In this document: piece by piece, positions 1-6,785 of the stretch
Layout: the number at the start of each line of letters is the position of its first letter
Numbering within the stretch: the stretch's first letter is position 1
Source: JANNAV01 sp031384695
GTDB lineage: Bacteria > Pseudomonadota > Alphaproteobacteria > Rhodobacterales > Rhodobacteraceae
DNA length: 39,672 nucleotides
Assembly (NCBI GenBank): GCA_031384695.1
Contig: JANNAV010000112.1
Coordinates: 1 to 39,672, forward strand
Direction of reading: 5' to 3'
The notes under the pieces: model-generated
Database searches by the model: none
Told to the model about the DNA's origin: nothing
Seen by the model: the letters and a program-made list of their open reading frames with translations, nothing else
Translations under genes and position numbers: made by a program

Positions 1-402
1 GCCAAATACGCTTCGGCGTTCTATGGCCCGTTCCGCGATGCGGTGGGGGCCTCGGGTGCCCTTAAAGGCGACAAGAAAACCTACCAGATGAACCCCGCAA
101 ACAGCGACGAGGCGCTGCGGCTGGTCGAGCGCGATCTGCGCGAGGGGGCCGATATGGTGATGATAAAGCCGGGCATGCCCTATCTCGACATTTGCCGCCG
201 GGTGAAAGACACCTTCGGCGCCCCCACCTTTGCCTATCAGGTGTCGGGCGAATACGCGATGATAAAGGCCGCCGCGATGCAGGGCTGGATCGACGGCGAC
301 GCGGCGATGCTGGAAAGCCTGATGGCGTTCAAACGCGCGGGCTGCGACGGCATCCTCACCTATTTCGCCCCCGCCGCCGCAAGGTTGCTTGCCAAACGGT
401 AA
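1..402 (+). CDS. hemB: Delta-aminolevulinic acid dehydratase (porphobilinogen synthase), 3' part
   Basis: This is the C-terminal 133 residues of HemB, which condenses two 5-aminolevulinate molecules to porphobilinogen in cytosolic haem and tetrapyrrole synthesis. The reading frame is open from base 1, so the start lies outside the window. The visible part begins AKYASAFYGPFRDAVGS-like and includes the family segment GADMVMIKPGMPYLD, whose lysine is the second active-site Schiff-base lysine, and then FAYQVSGEYAMI and GCDGILTYFAP near the end. The stop is TAA at 400-402. The identification is secure from these motifs. A promoter for the next gene begins only about 40 bases downstream, so hemB is probably the last gene of its transcript. 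Confidence 0.96.
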   Translation, partial: AKYASAFYGPFRDAVGASGALKGDKKTYQMNPANSDEALRLVERDLREGADMVMIKPGMPYLDICRRVKDTFGAPTFAYQVSGEYAMIKAAAMQGWIDGDAAMLESLMAFKRAGCDGILTYFAPAAARLLAKR

Positions 403-441
403 GCCGCCCGGGCGAATCCCCGCCTTCACGTTCGGCAAAGG

Positions 442-470
442 ATGACAGGCCCGCAATTTGGCGCTAGAGT
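442..470 (+). promoter_or_regulatory. Putative sigma-70-type promoter of the SYLF lipoprotein gene
   Basis: ATGACA at 442-447 (5 of 6 matches to TTGACA) is separated by exactly 17 bases from TAGAGT at 465-470 (4 of 6 matches to TATAAT). Transcription would begin near 477, about 50 bases before the ATG at 526. A hairpin with arms CCAAAGC (479-485) and GCTTTGG (493-499) would sit at the very 5' end of this leader. This is a prediction from sequence only. Confidence 0.45.
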
Positions 471-525
471 CGTTGTAACCAAAGCCGCAAGAGCTTTGGC
501 AAGAGGCATAGCAAGGCGGGGCATC

Positions 526-1095
526 ATGACAGCAGTTTCCAGACGAGCATTTCTCGGCGCCAGTGGTGCGGCAATTCTGCTCTCCGCCTGTGATACGGCG
601 CTGGTCGGCAATGGCATAGGCTCGCGCGGATCGTCACAGATCGACGCGCGGGTGGATGCCACGCGCGATTACCTGTTTTCCAGCTATCCCGGCACCCGCG
701 ATCTGGCCAATAAGGCGCAAGGCATCCTGTTCATGCCGCTGGTCACCGAAGTGGGCTTCGGCTTTGGTGGTGGCTATGGGCGCGGCGCGCTCAGGATCAA
801 TGGCACCACGGTGGATTACTATTCGGCCACCCGCGCCAGCTTTGGCTTGCAGATTGGCGCGCAGCAATATGCACATGCCTTGTTTTTCATGACCGACGGC
901 GCGCTCGCCAGCTTCCGGCGCGCCTCCGGCTGGGTGGCAGGCGCTGATATCCGCTATGCCACCCCTGAACAAGGCGGCAGCATCGGCAAGGACACCACCG
1001 AACTTGATCCGGTGATCGGCCTGATCTTTGGCCAGCAGGGCCTGATCGCGGGCGCCACGGTTTCCGGCACCAAATACAGCCGCATCATTCCCTGA
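526..1095 (+). CDS. SYLF (Ysc84-like) domain lipoprotein
   Basis: The 189-residue protein begins with a signal sequence ending in the lipobox LSAC, so Cys22 would be lipidated after export. An SRRAFLGA stretch at residues 5-12 resembles a twin-arginine export motif. The mature part (VTEVGFGFGGGYGRGAL, then SFGLQIGAQQYAHALFF, then a C-terminal GLIAGATVSGTKYSRI) matches the glycine-rich SYLF/Ysc84 lipid-binding fold. The ATG at 526 is preferred because AAGGCGGGG lies just upstream and the signal peptide starts there. The frame stays open upstream to 442, but that part overlaps the predicted promoter. The physiological role of bacterial SYLF lipoproteins is poorly known. An envelope or lipid-binding role is inferred. 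Confidence 0.85.
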   Translation: MTAVSRRAFLGASGAAILLSACDTALVGNGIGSRGSSQIDARVDATRDYLFSSYPGTRDLANKAQGILFMPLVTEVGFGFGGGYGRGALRINGTTVDYYSATRASFGLQIGAQQYAHALFFMTDGALASFRRASGWVAGADIRYATPEQGGSIGKDTTELDPVIGLIFGQQGLIAGATVSGTKYSRIIP

Positions 1096-1104
1096 TAGCC
1101 CACC

Positions 1105-1147
1105 AGCTTCTTTTCTGCCCAAATATCCCCGCCGGAGGCCCTTCCCA
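1105..1147. repeat. Short intergenic repeat with GGATATTTGGGCA core, copy 1
   Basis: Read on the minus strand, this segment contains GGGGATATTTGGGCAGAAAA followed by GAAG. The same core, GAGGATATTTGGGCA, occurs at 31125-31139 near mttB. I recall similar G-rich runs followed by ATATTTG in many Rhodobacteraceae intergenic regions. Here it fills the 52-base gap between two convergent genes, the SYLF lipoprotein and the oxidoreductase. Confidence 0.5.
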
Positions 1148-2011
1148 TCAGCGCAACCGGCGGATCAGGCTTGAGGTGTCGCCCCGCCCGCCGCCCATCA
1201 ACTGCACATCCTTGTAAAACTGATCCACCAAAGCCGTCACCGGCAGACGCGCGCCAATCTCATCTGCCGTGGCAAGGCATATCCCCAGATCCTTGCGCAT
1301 CCAGTCCACCGCAAAGCCGAAATCAAAGGTATCCGCCAGCATGGTCTTGTGCCGGTTCACCATCTGCCAGCTGCCAGCCGCCCCCAGGGCTATCACCTCC
1401 ACCACCGCCTCGCCGTCAAGCCCCGCCTTCTCGCCAAAGGCCAGCGCCTCGGACAGGCCCTGCATCAGGCCCGCGATGCAGATCTGGTTCATCATCTTGG
1501 CCAGTTGCCCCGCCCCCACCTCGCCAAGGCGGCGGCATATCCGGGTATAGGGCAGCATCACCGCCTCTGCCCGGTCATACTCGCTTTGCACCCCGCCACA
1601 CATGATGGAAAGCACGCCGTTCACCGCCCCCGCTTGCCCGCCCGACACCGGCGCATCGACATATCCCACCCCCAACCCTCGCGCCAAAGCCGCCAACTCG
1701 CGCGTCACACTGGCCGAAACCGTGGTGTGATCGACGAATATCGCGCCCGCAGCCATACCGGCAAACGCCCCCTCCGGCCCCAGACAAACGCTGCGCAGAT
1801 CGTCGTCGTTGCCGACGCAGGCCATCACGAATTCAGCCCCCGCCGCCGCCGCCGCAGGCGTTTCCGCCATCTGCCCGCCATGTGCCGCCACCCAGGCCTG
1901 CGCCTTGGCCGGGCTGCGGTTGTACACCGTAACCTGATGGCCCTTGGCCGCCAGATGCCCCGCCATCGGGCTTCCCATCACGCCCATCCCCAAAAACGCC
2001 ACTTGTGCCAT
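1148..2011 (-). CDS. NAD(P)-dependent oxidoreductase, 3-hydroxyisobutyrate dehydrogenase family
   Basis: The 287-residue protein has the beta-hydroxyacid dehydrogenase architecture. The N-terminal Rossmann fold carries GMGVMG (residues 8-13) and VYNRSPAK. The substrate loop DAPVSGGQAGA starts at residue 119. The helical C-terminal domain includes GAGQLAKMMNQ, whose Lys172 is the expected catalytic lysine. Such enzymes oxidise 3-hydroxyisobutyrate or reduce tartronate semialdehyde, and the exact substrate cannot be read from sequence. The ATG at 2011 (MAQVAFLG) puts the Rossmann strand at the N-terminus. The open frame extends to 2083, but that adds 24 residues of unrelated composition. The gene is divergent from the acylase gene. 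Confidence 0.9.
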   Translation of the reverse strand: MAQVAFLGMGVMGSPMAGHLAAKGHQVTVYNRSPAKAQAWVAAHGGQMAETPAAAAAGAEFVMACVGNDDDLRSVCLGPEGAFAGMAAGAIFVDHTTVSASVTRELAALARGLGVGYVDAPVSGGQAGAVNGVLSIMCGGVQSEYDRAEAVMLPYTRICRRLGEVGAGQLAKMMNQICIAGLMQGLSEALAFGEKAGLDGEAVVEVIALGAAGSWQMVNRHKTMLADTFDFGFAVDWMRKDLGICLATADEIGARLPVTALVDQFYKDVQLMGGGRGDTSSLIRRLR

Positions 2012-2122
2012 GCGCGAAAGCCTCCCCGTTCCTTGCCCCTCATGCCGGATTGGACTAGGAACGCAGCACGCGAGGTGCGTCAAGGCCCTCCCCCTTGCCA
2101 GATCGCTTTAAGGACTATGCCG

Positions 2123-4591
2123 ATGCTCACCGCCTTCCGCTGGCTTATGCGCATTTTCACCGGGCTGATCGCGCTTTCCCTGCTGGCGGCCCTGCTGACC
2201 TATTACGTGCTGTCGCGCTCGCTGCCGGATTACAACGCCACCTACGCGGCCCAAGGCATCACCGCCCCAGTCGAGATCGTGCGCAACAACGCCAACGTGC
2301 CGCATATCTTCGGCAAGACCGAGGCCGATGTGTTCTACGCGCTGGGGTTTGCCCATGCGCAGGACAGGCTTTGGCAGATGACCATGCTGCGGCGCACGGC
2401 CCAGGGCAAACTGTCGGAAATCTTCGGCCCGCGCACGGTAAAGATAGACGAGCTGTTGCGCAGGCTCGATCTTTACACCCTGTCGCAATCCTCGGTCGCG
2501 GCGCAAGATGCGCCGACGCTTGCGGCATTGCAGGCCTATTCCGCCGGGGTGAACGCCTGGATCGGCGAGGTCAACGCCGGCGCGCGCGGGCGGGGCGCAC
2601 CAGAGTTTTTCTTCTTTTCCAACGAAATCGCCGCATGGTCGCCCGCCGACAGCATCGCCATCATCAAGCTGATGGCGCTGCAACTGTCCTCACATCTGGA
2701 CTCCGAGGTGCTGCGCGCTCAGATGTCGCTGATCCTCGGGCCCGCGCGGCTGGCAGATATCCTGCCCGATGATCCCTCCAAAGGCATCACCGCCCTGCCA
2801 GAATACTCCGCTCTGATGCCCGGCGAATACCCTGCCCCCGCCGCCACCCGCATGGCCTATATCGACGCGCCGCTGTCGCCGTTCCACAGCCGCGATTTCG
2901 CCGGTGCCTCCAACGCCTGGGCCGCGATGCCCGGCAAATCGGCGGCAGGTGGCGCTTTGCTCGCCAATGATCCGCACCTCGGCTTCACCGCGCCCTCGCT
3001 CTGGTATCTTGCCCGGCTGGAACTGCCCACAGGCGGGGTGATCGGCGGCACCATTCCCGGCATGCCTCTGGTGCTGGTCGGGCGGTCCGAGAAACTGGGC
3101 TGGGCGCTGACCTCGTCTTACCTCGATGATCAGGACGTGGTGATCGAACGGGTGAACCCCGCCAACCCCGAGGAATACCTCACCCCCGAAGGCCCCAAAC
3201 CCTTTATCACCCGCCGCACCATCCTGACCATCAAGGGCGAAGACCCGGTGACCATCACCCAGCGCTGGTCGGAATCCGGCCCGATCCTGCCCGGCAGCCA
3301 CTATGATCTGGCCTCGGTCACCCCGCAAGGCGATGTGGCGGCGCTCAGCTGGACCGCGCTTTCCGGGGCTGATACCTCGATGACGTCGGCGATGCGGCTG
3401 ATGAAATCCGGCTCGGTCGCCGAGGCGATGGCGGCGGGTGAATTGTTCATCGCCCCCTCGCAGAACCTGACCCTCGCCGACGCCAGCGGCATCGCCATGC
3501 AGATGATTGGCGTGATGCCGTCGCGCGATCCCGCGCACCGCACCCAAGGGAGGATGCCCGCGCCGGGCTGGGAGGGGGCGAACCGCTGGGAAGGCATGCT
3601 GCCCTACAGCGCCAATCCCCGCGTGGTCAATCCGGCCTCGGGCATTCTGGGCAACACCAACAACAAGACGGTGGACCGCCCCTTCCCCAACCATGTCAGC
3701 TTTGAATGGGGCGACACCCAGCGCATCCAACGCTGGCTGGCGCTGATGAAAACCCGCGAGGTTCACACCCGCGACAGCTTTATCGAGGCGCAACTGGATG
3801 CCGTTTCCCCCACCGCGCGCAATCTGCTGCCGCTGATCGGGGCCGATCTGTGGTTCACCGGCGAGGCCGCCGCTGAGGGCACCCCCGAACGCCTGCGCCA
3901 GCGCGCGCTGGCCCTGATGGCCAAATGGAATGGCGAGATGAGCGAGCATCTGCCCGAACCCCTGATCGCCGAGGCCTGGCTGCGCGCGCTGCAGACGCGG
4001 CTGGCGCGCGACGAGATCGGCCCGCTGGCTGACGCGTTCACCCACCCCGAGCCCGATTTCATCGAGCGGGTGTACCGCAACACCGATGGTGCTGCGGTAT
4101 GGTGCGATGTGATCCAGTCGGCGGCGGCGGAAACCTGCACCGATATCGCGCGGGTGGCGCTTGACGATGCGCTGCTGGCGCTGTCCGAGGCTTACGGCCC
4201 CAATCTGGAAAGCTGGCGCTGGGGCGATGCGCATCAGGCAACGCATGACCATCCGGTGCTGGGCGAGGTGCCGATCCTGCGCTACTTCGTCAACATCCGT
4301 CAGTCCACATCGGGCGGCGATACCACGCTGATGCGCGGCCGCACCAAGGGCAGCGGCCCAAACCCCTATCTCAACGTCCATGGCGGCGGCTACCGGGGCG
4401 TCTATGATTTCGCCGACCCCGACAGTTCGGTGTTCGTCATCGCCACCGGCCAGTCTGGCCATCCGCTGTCGCGGTTCTATGATGATTTAAGCGAGTTGTG
4501 GCGGCGCGGCGAATACATCCCGATGTCGCTGGACCCCGAACTTGCCCGTGCGGCGGCAGTGGGCATCACAAGGCTGTTGCCGCACGATTAG
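2123..4591 (+). CDS. Penicillin acylase family protein (Ntn hydrolase)
   Basis: This is an 822-residue N-terminal-nucleophile amidohydrolase of the penicillin G acylase / acyl-homoserine-lactone acylase superfamily. It has a membrane-spanning or signal segment at residues 9-27. It would be processed autocatalytically before Ser263 in GASNAW, which is the beta-subunit nucleophile. Other family segments are FALGFAHAQDRLWQM-like (ALGFAHAQDRLWQM), ANDPHLG, and the beta-chain segment GNTNNKTV. The start at 2123 is chosen because AAGGA (2110-2114) lies 8 bases upstream of it, whereas the in-frame ATG at 2117 would be only 2 bases away. The substrate is unknown. Penicillins, AHL signals or other N-acyl compounds are all possible. 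The protein probably works in the periplasm. Confidence 0.92.
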   Translation: MLTAFRWLMRIFTGLIALSLLAALLTYYVLSRSLPDYNATYAAQGITAPVEIVRNNANVPHIFGKTEADVFYALGFAHAQDRLWQMTMLRRTAQGKLSEIFGPRTVKIDELLRRLDLYTLSQSSVAAQDAPTLAALQAYSAGVNAWIGEVNAGARGRGAPEFFFFSNEIAAWSPADSIAIIKLMALQLSSHLDSEVLRAQMSLILGPARLADILPDDPSKGITALPEYSALMPGEYPAPAATRMAYIDAPLSPFHSRDFAGASNAWAAMPGKSAAGGALLANDPHLGFTAPSLWYLARLELPTGGVIGGTIPGMPLVLVGRSEKLGWALTSSYLDDQDVVIERVNPANPEEYLTPEGPKPFITRRTILTIKGEDPVTITQRWSESGPILPGSHYDLASVTPQGDVAALSWTALSGADTSMTSAMRLMKSGSVAEAMAAGELFIAPSQNLTLADASGIAMQMIGVMPSRDPAHRTQGRMPAPGWEGANRWEGMLPYSANPRVVNPASGILGNTNNKTVDRPFPNHVSFEWGDTQRIQRWLALMKTREVHTRDSFIEAQLDAVSPTARNLLPLIGADLWFTGEAAAEGTPERLRQRALALMAKWNGEMSEHLPEPLIAEAWLRALQTRLARDEIGPLADAFTHPEPDFIERVYRNTDGAAVWCDVIQSAAAETCTDIARVALDDALLALSEAYGPNLESWRWGDAHQATHDHPVLGEVPILRYFVNIRQSTSGGDTTLMRGRTKGSGPNPYLNVHGGGYRGVYDFADPDSSVFVIATGQSGHPLSRFYDDLSELWRRGEYIPMSLDPELARAAAVGITRLLPHD

Positions 4592-4597
4592 CGCGGC

Positions 4598-4625
4598 GGG
4601 GGAGCGGTTCCAGCACCGGTCCCCC
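4598..4625. terminator. Possible terminator hairpin between convergent genes
   Basis: GGGGGA at 4598-4603 pairs with TCCCCC at 4620-4625, and a CGG/CCG pair inside can extend the stem. It lies 7 bases after the acylase stop and before the convergent small gene at 4649. There is no T run after it on the plus strand, so the call is weak. Confidence 0.3.
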
Positions 4626-4648
4626 TCCCCCCCAAGCCATTACCACAA

Positions 4649-4777
4649 TCAGCCGACCTTCTTGCCGCCAATATCCGCTGTCGCACGGCTCGATGCGGTG
4701 GCCAGCGCGGGCTTGGCTTTCTCCTTCTTCGGCTTCTTCTTTTCCTTGTTGCTCTTTTGTGTATCGCCCTTGCCCAT
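4649..4777 (-). CDS. Small lysine-rich hypothetical protein (42 aa)
   Basis: The ATG at 4777 opens a 42-residue frame: MGKGDTQKSNKEKKKPKKEK, then a linker AKPALATASSRA, then a tail ending in GGKKVG. AAAGGA lies 6 bases upstream of the start. About one third of the residues are lysine, clustered in the first half, so the protein is very basic and probably disordered. I recall similar small proteins of the pattern SNKExKKPKKEK in many proteobacteria, with no known function. Nucleic-acid binding is only an inference from charge. It lies downstream of hflX on the same strand with a 62-base gap, so it could share that transcript. The stop is TGA at 4649-4651. Confidence 0.72.
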   Translation of the reverse strand: MGKGDTQKSNKEKKKPKKEKAKPALATASSRATADIGGKKVG

Positions 4778-4839
4778 GATGCATCCTTTCAGGGTTAGAA
4801 TGTCGGGCTGCACCTCAGCCCCCGGTCTGCCGCCGCCTT

Positions 4840-6099
4840 TCAGGCATCATGCGCCAGCCAACTCGCCTTCTGTCGCGCACTCCACCGGACCCGCAGCGCA
4901 AAGCCATCGTCGCCCATTGCCTCCGACTGCACAACCCCGGCATCAAACAGCATCGCACGGGCGCGGCCTTGGGAAAAGGGCACAATCACCACCTCGTCCA
5001 GCCGCTCTTCCTCAAACTCAGTCGAGATCGCCGCAAGCAAGGCGTCCAATCCCTCACCCGTCAACGCCGAAAGCGCGAAAACGCCCGCGCGGTTTTGCAC
5101 CTGCACGCCAAGCGCTTCGCGCGCGCTTGGCCCCACCAGATCCAGCTTGTTCCAAACCTCGAACAGCGGCACCGCCGCCCCAACCCCCAGCGAGCCCAGA
5201 ATATCCGCCACATCTGCCGCCTGCTCGCCAGTTTCAGGATGGCTGATATCGCGGATATGCAGGATCAGATCCGCCTCCAGCACCTCCTCCAGCGTGGCGC
5301 GGAACGCCGCAATCAACTCGGTTGGCAGGTCCGAGATGAAGCCCACCGTATCGGATGCGATGACCTTGCGCCCCGGCCCTCCTTGCGCGTCAGGCAACAC
5401 CACCGCGCGCATCGTCGGGTCCAGCGTGGCAAACAGCATATCCTGCGCCAGCACCTCCGCCCCGGTCATCCGGTTGAACAGGGTCGATTTGCCTGCGTTG
5501 GTATAACCCACCAGTGCCACCAGCGGAAACGGCACCTTGCGCCGGGCCGCCCGGTGCAACTCGCGGGTCTTGGCCACCTTCTCCAACTGCCGCTTTATGC
5601 GGATCACCTGATCGTCAATCGCCCGCCGGTCGGATTCAAGCTGCGTCTCGCCCGGCCCGCCGACAAAGCCAAAGCCGCCCCGCTGGCGTTCCAGATGGGT
5701 CCAGGCCCGCACCAGCCGGGTGCGCTGATAGGAAAGCGCCGCCAGTTCCACCTGCAACACACCCTCCCGCGTCCGGGCGCGATCGGCGAAAATCTCAAGG
5801 ATAAGGGCGGTGCGGTCCAGCAGCTTGACCCCCCATTCCTCTTCCAGATTGCGCTGCTGCACCGGGGTTACCGGTCCGTCCACCAGCACGAGTTTAATCT
5901 CCAACGCCGCCATCCGCGCCTTCAACTCGGCCACCTTGCCAGTGCCAAACAGCGTACCCGGCTGCATCCGCGGCAGGCGCACCACCTCGGCCCCCAGCAC
6001 CTGCAAACCCGGCAAAGCGGCGGCCAGCGATACCGCCTCGGCCAGCCCATGCTCGGCCAGCCGCCGCGTCCGCACCGATTTCAGATCGGGATGCAGCAC
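4840..6099 (-). CDS. hflX: GTPase HflX (ribosome-associated)
   Basis: HflX is a translational GTPase that binds the 50S subunit and rescues or splits stalled ribosomes. The sequence shows the HflX N-terminal domain (LVLVDGPVTPVQQRNLE), a linker with RGGFGFVGGPGETQLE, and then a GTP-binding domain with GYTNAGKS (residues 198-205), DTVGFISDLP and NKLD. The given start is a GTG at 6099, the first standard start codon. However, the preceding in-frame residues (TRAYVLHPDLK with upstream RPARAPHETAAAL) look like genuine HflX N-terminus. The frame runs back to an ATT at 6201 that overlaps the hfq stop codon, so the protein is probably about 34 residues longer with a rare start. The gene lies immediately downstream of hfq, as in many proteobacteria. 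Confidence 0.95.
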   Translation of the reverse strand: MLHPDLKSVRTRRLAEHGLAEAVSLAAALPGLQVLGAEVVRLPRMQPGTLFGTGKVAELKARMAALEIKLVLVDGPVTPVQQRNLEEEWGVKLLDRTALILEIFADRARTREGVLQVELAALSYQRTRLVRAWTHLERQRGGFGFVGGPGETQLESDRRAIDDQVIRIKRQLEKVAKTRELHRAARRKVPFPLVALVGYTNAGKSTLFNRMTGAEVLAQDMLFATLDPTMRAVVLPDAQGGPGRKVIASDTVGFISDLPTELIAAFRATLEEVLEADLILHIRDISHPETGEQAADVADILGSLGVGAAVPLFEVWNKLDLVGPSAREALGVQVQNRAGVFALSALTGEGLDALLAAISTEFEEERLDEVVIVPFSQGRARAMLFDAGVVQSEAMGDDGFALRVRWSARQKASWLAHDA

Positions 6100-6200
6100 A
6101 TAGGCCCGCGTCAGCGCCGCCGCAGTCTCGTGCGGCGCGCGCGCCGGGCGCGGCTGAAACAGCGCGTCGTCGTCGTCCTCGTCTTCCGGCAGGTCAGTAA

Positions 6201-6434
6201 TTACTCTTCACCTTCGTAAAGGTTGATCGGCCCGCCCGGCATGATGGTGGAGATTGCATGCTTGTAGACCAGTTGCGATTGGCCATCCCGGCGCAGCAAC
6301 ACGCAGAAATTGTCAAACCAGGTGATCACGCCCTGCAGCTTGACCCCGTTGATCAGGAAAATCGTGACCGGAACCTTGGACTTCCGGACGTGATTGAGGA
6401 ATGCATCTTGCAAATTCTGTTTGTCGGCGGCCAT
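6201..6434 (-). CDS. hfq: RNA chaperone Hfq
   Basis: The 77-residue protein starts MAADKQNLQDAFLNHVRKSK. It has the Sm1 segment VTIFLINGVKLQGVITWFDNF and the Sm2 segment YKHAISTIMP, and ends in a short acidic tail, EGEE. Hfq forms a hexamer that pairs small RNAs with mRNAs and controls their translation and decay. Short C-termini of this kind are usual in Rhodobacterales. The ATG at 6434 has AAGGA about 10 bases upstream. An in-frame extension to 6587 is not credible as Hfq. In related bacteria Hfq also affects nif gene expression, which fits its place after the ntr genes. That link here is inferred from gene order. Confidence 0.97.
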   Translation of the reverse strand: MAADKQNLQDAFLNHVRKSKVPVTIFLINGVKLQGVITWFDNFCVLLRRDGQSQLVYKHAISTIMPGGPINLYEGEE

Positions 6435-6782
6435 CGGTTTCTTGTCCTTGTTTTTGGTGGCAACACTGTACCACTGGCGCTCTCCCCAAAAGACCGCCCA
6501 TGGCGCGAGTATGTCTCGGGATGCGGCCAGATTCCAGCCCCAAAATAAGCGGTTAGAGCGTGCTGCCTTCGATTGGATTGAGGGCATTCACTCTGCACCC
6601 TGAGGCCGCGATTGCGCTTGCAAACGCGTTCGGCGTGCTGAGTGAATTCTATTGAAGGCAACAGCCCCTACAGCGTTTTGCATTTGATCTGGATCAGCAG
6701 ATCAAATGCAAAACGCATCATTCCCGGCGTTTGGCCTGTCTTGGTTTGCCTTCAATCTGATCCAGATTGAAGGCAAACCGCT
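6435..6782. other. Intergenic region between hfq and trkH with palindromic repeats
   Basis: This 348-base stretch holds no credible gene. Next to hfq it should contain the hfq promoter, because hfq is separated from trkH by the whole stretch, but I could not pick a convincing -35/-10 pair. About 6549-6664 looks like a degenerate palindromic element. From 6673 to the trkH stop codon lies a well-conserved 113-base element with two hairpins, described separately. Confidence 0.6.
6549..6664. repeat. Degenerate palindromic element
   Basis: GCGGTTAGAGCGTGCTGCCT at 6549-6568 is followed by an interrupted palindrome, GCCTTCGATTGG-ATTGAGGGC. A partner segment, GAGTGAATTCTATTGAAGGC, ends at 6660. GAGTGAAT faces ATTCACTC (inverted) and GCCTTC faces GAAGGC, so the segment can fold as a long imperfect stem. 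It shares GCGGTT and GCCTTC/GAAGGC with the intact element next door and may be a decayed relative. Confidence 0.35.
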
Positions 6783-6785
6783 TTA
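6673..6785 (-). repeat. Repeat family A, copy 1: double-palindrome element (113 bp)
   Basis: Two perfect inverted repeats are joined by a 26-base spacer. The first has 18-base arms GCGTTTTGCATTTGATCT (6673-6690) and their complement (6699-6716) with an 8-base loop. The second has 17-base arms GGTTTGCCTTCAATCTG (6743-6759) and their complement (6763-6779) with a 3-base loop. A second copy lies in the opposite orientation at 27413-27524 and differs at only a handful of positions. The outer end of this copy supplies the trkH stop codon (TAA at 6783-6785). Confidence 0.85.

Noticed and set aside
1349..2116. 768-base upstream extension of the acylase frame
   Set aside because: It lies antisense to the oxidoreductase gene and has no family similarity. 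The membrane segment and ribosome site place the start near 2123.
2690..4462. Long minus-strand open frame opposite the penicillin acylase gene
   Set aside because: Same cause: antisense of a GC-rich coding gene, with Gly/Arg/His-rich low-complexity translation.
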